64,000 nt of DNA, taken from contig JAJPIS010000058.1 of the NCBI GenBank assembly GCA_021324635.1, positions 169,958-233,957 on the forward strand, read 5' to 3'. This document shows, one piece after another, positions 60,614-64,000 of this stretch. This DNA is from Gemmatimonadota bacterium. GTDB lineage: Bacteria; Gemmatimonadota; Gemmatimonadetes; Gemmatimonadales; Gemmatimonadaceae. The notes beneath the pieces were generated by a model that had not been told where the DNA came from, did no database searches, and was given only the letters and a program-made list of their open reading frames with translations. Numbering within the stretch: the stretch's first letter is position 1; each line of letters begins with the position of its first letter. Both the position numbers and the translations under genes were made by a program.

Positions 60614-61546
60614 ATGGGGCCCCGGGTGATCGCGTTCTTCAAGATGACGGGGTCGGGAAACGACTTCGTGTTCGTCGACGCCCGCGCCGGCGGCGGGCAC
60701 GGGCTCGACCAGCCCGACCGGATCCGCGCCGTCTGCGCCCGAGGCACGGGCGTCGGGGCCGATGGGCTCGTGCTGCTCGAGCGGGCGTCCGACGCCGACG
60801 TTGCGATCCGATACTTCAACAGCGACGGCTCGGCCGCGGCCCTCTGCGGGAACGCGACGCTGTGCACCGTCCGATTGGCCGCACGGCTGGGGCTCGGACA
60901 TGGCCCCGACGGCCGGCTCCGCATCGCGACCGACGCCGGGATCGTCGACGCTCGGCTCGTCGACGGTGTGCCGGAGTTCGACGTCGGACCGGTCGCACGG
61001 GTCGTGCTCGACGCGCCGATCGCGCGGGCGCCCGGCGAGTCCCGCATCGGCTTTGCCGCGCCCGGCATCCCGCACCTGGTGGTGCGCGTGGCGGCGACGG
61101 ACGCCGTCGACGTCGTCGCCCGCGGGCGGGCGCTGCGGATGGATCCGTCAGCCGCGCCCGCCGGCGCCAACGTCAACTTCGTCGCGCCGCACCGCGATCG
61201 GCCGGGCGACTGGATGGTGCGAACCTACGAGCGGGGGGTCGAGGGGGAGACGCTCGCGTGTGGCACGGGCGCGGTCGCGACCGCGATCGTGCTCGCGGCA
61301 TGGCGCGCCGACGCGGGCGCCACGCGCGATGAAACGGTGACGCCCGAGGGAACCGGGCAGGGGAAGGGGGCGGGGGAGGGGGAGGGGGAGGGGGAGGGGG
61401 CGGGCCCGCCGATGCGTCCCTGCCGGCTCTGGACCCGCTCCGGCGAGCCGGTCGACGTCTCGGTCGTGCGGGGCGTGGGCGGGTGGCGCGCCGCGCTTCG
61501 TGGCGAGGGGCGTCTCGTGTTCCGGGGCGACCTCGAGGAGGGGTAG
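60614..61546 (+). CDS. dapF: Diaminopimelate epimerase, divergent
   Basis: Converts LL- to meso-diaminopimelate for peptidoglycan and lysine, 310 residues. KMTGSGNDFVFVD is the N-terminal signature. The two catalytic Cys are Cys78 (LCGNATLC, instead of the normal CGNGxRC) and Cys216 (ACGTGAVATA). A 25-residue Gly/Glu/Lys-rich insert from GGAGGG repeats interrupts the C-terminal domain at about residues 243-265. Other proline-racemase-fold epimerases are possible given the motif change, but the overall pattern fits DapF. Confidence 0.85.
   Translation: MGPRVIAFFKMTGSGNDFVFVDARAGGGHGLDQPDRIRAVCARGTGVGADGLVLLERASDADVAIRYFNSDGSAAALCGNATLCTVRLAARLGLGHGPDGRLRIATDAGIVDARLVDGVPEFDVGPVARVVLDAPIARAPGESRIGFAAPGIPHLVVRVAATDAVDVVARGRALRMDPSAAPAGANVNFVAPHRDRPGDWMVRTYERGVEGETLACGTGAVATAIVLAAWRADAGATRDETVTPEGTGQGKGAGEGEGEGEGAGPPMRPCRLWTRSGEPVDVSVVRGVGGWRAALRGEGRLVFRGDLEEG
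61360..61405 (+). repeat. GGAGGG-type repeats inside dapF
   Basis: Purine-only units of 6 bp encode alternating Gly-Glu. Low-complexity DNA of this type can form G-rich structures. Confidence 0.7.
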
Positions 61547-61739
61547 CCCGGGTGTAGCCGATGTGTAGGCGCGTGTGGGCGGCGGTGTCGCCGGGCTGGA
61601 CCCGGGCCGGGGCGACCGGGTGTGCGCCCCCCCCCGTGGCGTCGGCCGCCGGCGACTGGCACCGCCCGTGCGCGAGAGATCCTGTTCGTCTGCGTTCGAC
61701 CTTTCCATCCGACCTTCAGATCGCACGCCCCTGGCACAG

Positions 61740-62495
61740 ATGCGGTATCTCGCACTCGCGACCGACTACGATGGAACGCTGGCGACCGGCGGCCGGATCG
61801 ACGACGCGGTCGTGTCCGCGCTCGAGCGGTGTCACGCGTCGGGGCGGCGTGTGATTCTCGTGACCGGGCGTGAGATGCCCGACCTTGCGGGGGTGTGTCG
61901 GCGACTCGACCTGTTCGATCGGATCGTGGCCGAGAATGGGGCGCTTCTGTACGACCCGGCGACGGGCGCGGAGCGCGCGTTGGCCGAGGCGCCACCGGCG
62001 CGGTTCGTGGACGCGTTGCGGGGGCGGGGTGCCACGCCGCTCTCGCGGGGTCGCGTCATCGTCGCGACGCGTGAGCCGTACGAGAGCGTCGCAGCGGAGG
62101 TGATCCGGGACCTCGGGTTGGAGCTGGAGGTGATCTTCAACAAGGGCGCCGTGATGGTCCTGCCGAGGGGCGTCGACAAGGCCACCGGGCTCGCGGCGGC
62201 GCTCGCCGAGCTGCGGCTGTCGCCGCACGAGGTCGTCGGGGTGGGAGACGCCGAGAACGATCACGCGTTCCTCGATGCCTGCGGGTGCGCCGTGGCGGTG
62301 GCCAACGCGCTCCCGAGCGTGCGCGAGCGGGCCGACCTCGTGACCGCGGCCGATCATGGCGCCGGCGTGGTCGAGCTGATCGACCGGATGCTGTCCGACG
62401 ATCTCCGGAGCGTCGACGGGGGACTGGTCAGGCGTCGAGCGGCTGACGGCAGCCGGATCCGAGAGGTGCCCGGTGGATCCGGACGGCCAGGTTGA
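61740..62495 (+). CDS. HAD-superfamily phosphatase (Cof-like)
   Basis: Cytosolic phosphatase of 251 residues. The ATG at 61740 begins MRYLALATDYDGTLATGG with nucleophile Asp9 and acid/base Asp11; motif II is VILVTGREM, the Lys is in KATGLAAAL, and motif IV is GVGDAENDHAFLDACG. A C2-type cap lies between. The substrate is a sugar phosphate or similar and cannot be named. A longer in-frame start at 61575 adds Arg-rich residues and is rejected. It is preceded by 193 bp without clear signals other than a run of nine C. Confidence 0.85.
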   Translation: MRYLALATDYDGTLATGGRIDDAVVSALERCHASGRRVILVTGREMPDLAGVCRRLDLFDRIVAENGALLYDPATGAERALAEAPPARFVDALRGRGATPLSRGRVIVATREPYESVAAEVIRDLGLELEVIFNKGAVMVLPRGVDKATGLAAALAELRLSPHEVVGVGDAENDHAFLDACGCAVAVANALPSVRERADLVTAADHGAGVVELIDRMLSDDLRSVDGGLVRRRAADGSRIREVPGGSGRPG

Positions 62496-62556
62496 GCGCC
62501 TGCTCCAGGCGGTGACCGCGGGGGCGGTGGAGCGGCCCGCCCGGCGCCCTGAACAC

Positions 62557-62589
62557 GCGGGCCCTGAGCGGGCCCTGAGCGGGCCCTGA
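62557..62589. repeat. 11-bp tandem array (GCGGGCCCTGA)
   Basis: Three perfect copies. A 9-bp array of GCGCCTTGA (two copies plus a variant) follows at 62661-62687; both units contain a TGAGCG junction. Confidence 0.8.
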
Positions 62590-63024
62590 GCCCCCCTGTC
62601 GCCGTGATCGCCCTTGGCCCGTTGAGCCCGCTGGCCCTCCGGAGCGGCTGAGCGCCCTCCGCGCCTTGAGCGCCTTGAGCGCCCTCAGTGCGCGCTGAGC
62701 GGCCTCGACCGTTCCGACCGCGGCCCCGATCGTTCTGGCTGCGGCCCCGACCGGACTCCTGGGCAGTTCCGTTCCCGGCGGTCGCGCAGAGTCCCCGACG
62801 CTCGCCGGCGCCCGGGCGGGCGTCTGGAGGGGGGCCGTCGGGCCGCGCTTCTGACCCGCGCGACTGTCGCGGTCGGTCGCCATCGGTCGCCATCCCGTCG
62901 ACATCCGGTTCACATCGACCTCCGGAACGCCCTCGACCGCCCCGCGGGCGAATCGATGTCGCGCACCGTTCCGGGCTCGATCACCGCGTCCGGCACGGCG
63001 CCCGGGCAGATCACCGCCGGGCCC

Positions 63025-63097
63025 GCGGAAGGGGATCGTACAGGTGGAAGCTTTCCTCTGCTCCGATCCCTTTCCGCCGCGTCGAGCCCGGCTCGAC
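63025..63097. ncRNA. Stem-loop cluster, candidate structured RNA or terminator
   Basis: Arms 63025-63038 and 63064-63077 pair over 14 positions with a single G-T wobble; the 25-nt loop can fold again (GGAA/TTCC around GCT). A second perfect 7-bp stem with a 3-nt loop sits at 63081-63097 (GTCGAGC-CCG-GCTCGAC). No T-tract follows. No known RNA family was recognised. Confidence 0.35.
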
Positions 63098-63122
63098 GAC
63101 CCAGGCGGCAAGCAGCACGGGA

Positions 63123-63142
63123 ACAATCGGTTAGCTGATTGT
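63123..63142. promoter_or_regulatory. Operator-like palindrome overlapping a -35
   Basis: ACAATCGG and CTGATTGT flank TTAG (8-bp arms, one wobble). The right arm contains the first bases of the -35 TTGTCC at 63139, an arrangement suited to repressor binding. Confidence 0.5.
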
Positions 63143-63167
63143 CCTTCGCGTGGTGCCTGAGTACGTT
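63139..63167 (+). promoter_or_regulatory. Promoter for the terminal unknown gene
   Basis: TTGTCC (63139-63144), 17 bp, TACGTT (63162-63167). It leaves a leader of about 90 nt before the ATG at 63263. Confidence 0.6.
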
Positions 63168-63262
63168 CCCGCGGGACCACGAGCTCGCGGGCGAGCCGGG
63201 AACGGACCGGGAACCGACCGGGGCGGGGAGCAGACCGCGGACCGGGGAGGGCGATTTGGCGG

Positions 63263-64000
63263 ATGGCCGAGCGCGGACCTGACGACCCGATCGTGCGGCA
63301 GGCGGTCGAGAACGTCGGCCGCAACATCGCCTCGCTCACGGCGAGCGAAGTCGTGCAGCTCGTCCTGTATCCCGAGTCGTTGGCCGCCTGGGCCGCCGGG
63401 GCGGGGGTCGACGACTCCCAGGTGGTCAATCTCTTCCGGCGGCACCGGCGCTACACGCGGCTCCGCGGGCTCCTGGCGGCGCGGTTGGGGGTGCCGATCG
63501 CCGTGCTCGACCACCTCATCGACGCCGCGCCGACGGTGGCCCGGGTCAAGCGGCCGGCCGCCTACGAGGCGATCCTGGCCGACGCCGGACTCGGCGGCTG
63601 GGCGGCGCAGCCGCCGATCGACTGGCGGACCCCGCCATACCCGCGGTACCGCGACGGGACCAACCCGCTCGAGCGCCTCGCCGTGGCGGCCATCCAGGTG
63701 GCGGCGCCGGCGATGCCGGGCTCACGGATCGTCGGCTATGCGCTCTGGCCGGAGACCCTGGCCGCCTTTGCGGCGCGCGCCCAGCGCTTCACCCTGGATC
63801 AGCTCCTCACGACCCTCAGCGGCCTCCGCCGCTCCGACGCCATCGAGGTCGCCCTCGCGCGCCGGCTTCGGGTGCCGCACCGGACGCTCGACGCCTTCAT
63901 CCGGGCCGACAAGCGGGACGCCCTGGCGGAGCTGAGCGCCCGGCAGGGTCCGCCGGGGGCGGCAGTGGACCGCCCCTCGGACCCCGCATCGCACGGGGCA
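63263..64000 (+). CDS. Unrecognised protein with internal duplication (3' truncated by window edge)
   Basis: The frame opens at ATG 63263 and stays open to the last base, 246 codons so far. I do not recognise it. Codon use is strongly GC-ending as in neighbouring genes, supporting real coding. Two segments are alike: residues 30-88 and 156-215. Both contain a PE[ST]LAA[WF]AA helix and end in a helix-turn-helix-like stretch (LAARLGVPIAVLDHLIDA against LARRLRVPHRTLDAFIRA). A Pro-rich stretch (WRTPPYPRYRD) joins them. No signal peptide or membrane segment is present. The repeated ends suggest DNA or protein binding; this is inference only. Confidence 0.7.
   Translation, partial: MAERGPDDPIVRQAVENVGRNIASLTASEVVQLVLYPESLAAWAAGAGVDDSQVVNLFRRHRRYTRLRGLLAARLGVPIAVLDHLIDAAPTVARVKRPAAYEAILADAGLGGWAAQPPIDWRTPPYPRYRDGTNPLERLAVAAIQVAAPAMPGSRIVGYALWPETLAAFAARAQRFTLDQLLTTLSGLRRSDAIEVALARRLRVPHRTLDAFIRADKRDALAELSARQGPPGAAVDRPSDPASHGA

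Larger units (their letters stand above)
62496..63262. other. Non-coding stretch before the terminal unknown gene
   Basis: These 767 bases have no credible coding frame on either strand. They contain an 11-bp array (three GCGGGCCCTGA, 62557-62589), a 9-bp array (GCGCCTTGA, 62661-62687), a series of stem-loops at 63025-63097, an operator-like palindrome at 63123-63142 and a promoter at 63139-63167. Confidence 0.7.

Noticed and set aside
63123..63200. tRNA or tmRNA gene suggested by several short stems
   Set aside because: There is no T-loop GGTTCGA-type sequence, no acceptor stem and no CCA; the arms fit an operator and promoter better.
63150..63935. A closed plus-strand frame of 261 codons near the window end
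   Set aside because: It is Ser/Arg-rich with no structure, whereas the overlapping frame from 63263 has normal codon bias and an internal protein repeat.

Overview
The window is very GC-rich, tightly packed chromosomal DNA from a diderm bacterium. It encodes Kdo synthesis and Lpt lipopolysaccharide export. Respiration appears to be aerobic and menaquinone-based: a complete 14-subunit NDH-1, a cytochrome b558-type succinate dehydrogenase, and three genes of the futalosine menaquinone pathway (mqnE, mqnA, mqnC). Many genes use GTG starts and overlap their neighbours by 1-13 nt, and Gly/Ala/Pro-rich low-complexity inserts are frequent. These features fit Gemmatimonadota best; that assignment is inference from gene content and style, not from a database comparison. 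I see no rRNA, tRNA, IS element, prophage or CRISPR array.

Layout. 1-4227: 3' part of mdh and sdhCAB (TCA cycle/respiration). 4228-4933: non-coding, with REP-like palindromic repeats, an 18-bp perfect hairpin and an 11-bp tandem array. 4934-5488 (minus): dcd. 5781-20928: nuoA to nuoN in canonical order, followed by a phosphomannomutase-type enzyme and a UPF0182 membrane protein (to 24985). 25103-28546: sucCD, an EIIA-CBS protein and ndk. 28656-32619: DUF177, rpmF, plsX, fabD, fabG, acpP, with fabH missing except for a possible 21-codon vestige and with no fabF. The menaquinone genes mqnE, mqnA and mqnC follow acpP directly, then ispF, xerD and a pabA/trpG-type amidotransferase. 38169-39431 encodes an unknown exported protein. 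39558-50949 is the envelope operon kdsB-pyrG-kdsA-kdsC-kdsD-lptC-lptA-lptB-rpoN-glycosyltransferase.

51010-60606 is a surface-glycan island: hexapeptide acyltransferase, polysaccharide deacetylase-like protein, GT4 glycosyltransferase, UPF0104 flippase-like protein, SAM methyltransferase, YfhO-type membrane protein and a Dpm1-like GT2. dapF and a HAD phosphatase follow. A 767-bp non-coding stretch then leads to an unrecognised protein with an internal duplication that runs off the window end (63263-64000).

Regulation. Four start regions share a TTGnnn-N17-TAnnTT arrangement: nuoA, DUF177, kdsB and the terminal unknown gene. Several genes place a -10-like hexamer only 7-8 nt before the start codon, which suggests leaderless mRNAs. 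Tandem arrays of 9-14 bp units sit in many of the gaps.

The best leads for something undescribed are the duplicated terminal protein with its promoter and operator-like palindrome, the N-terminal domain fused to LptB, the symmetric divergent start regions at 55164-55253, and the possible fabH relic.
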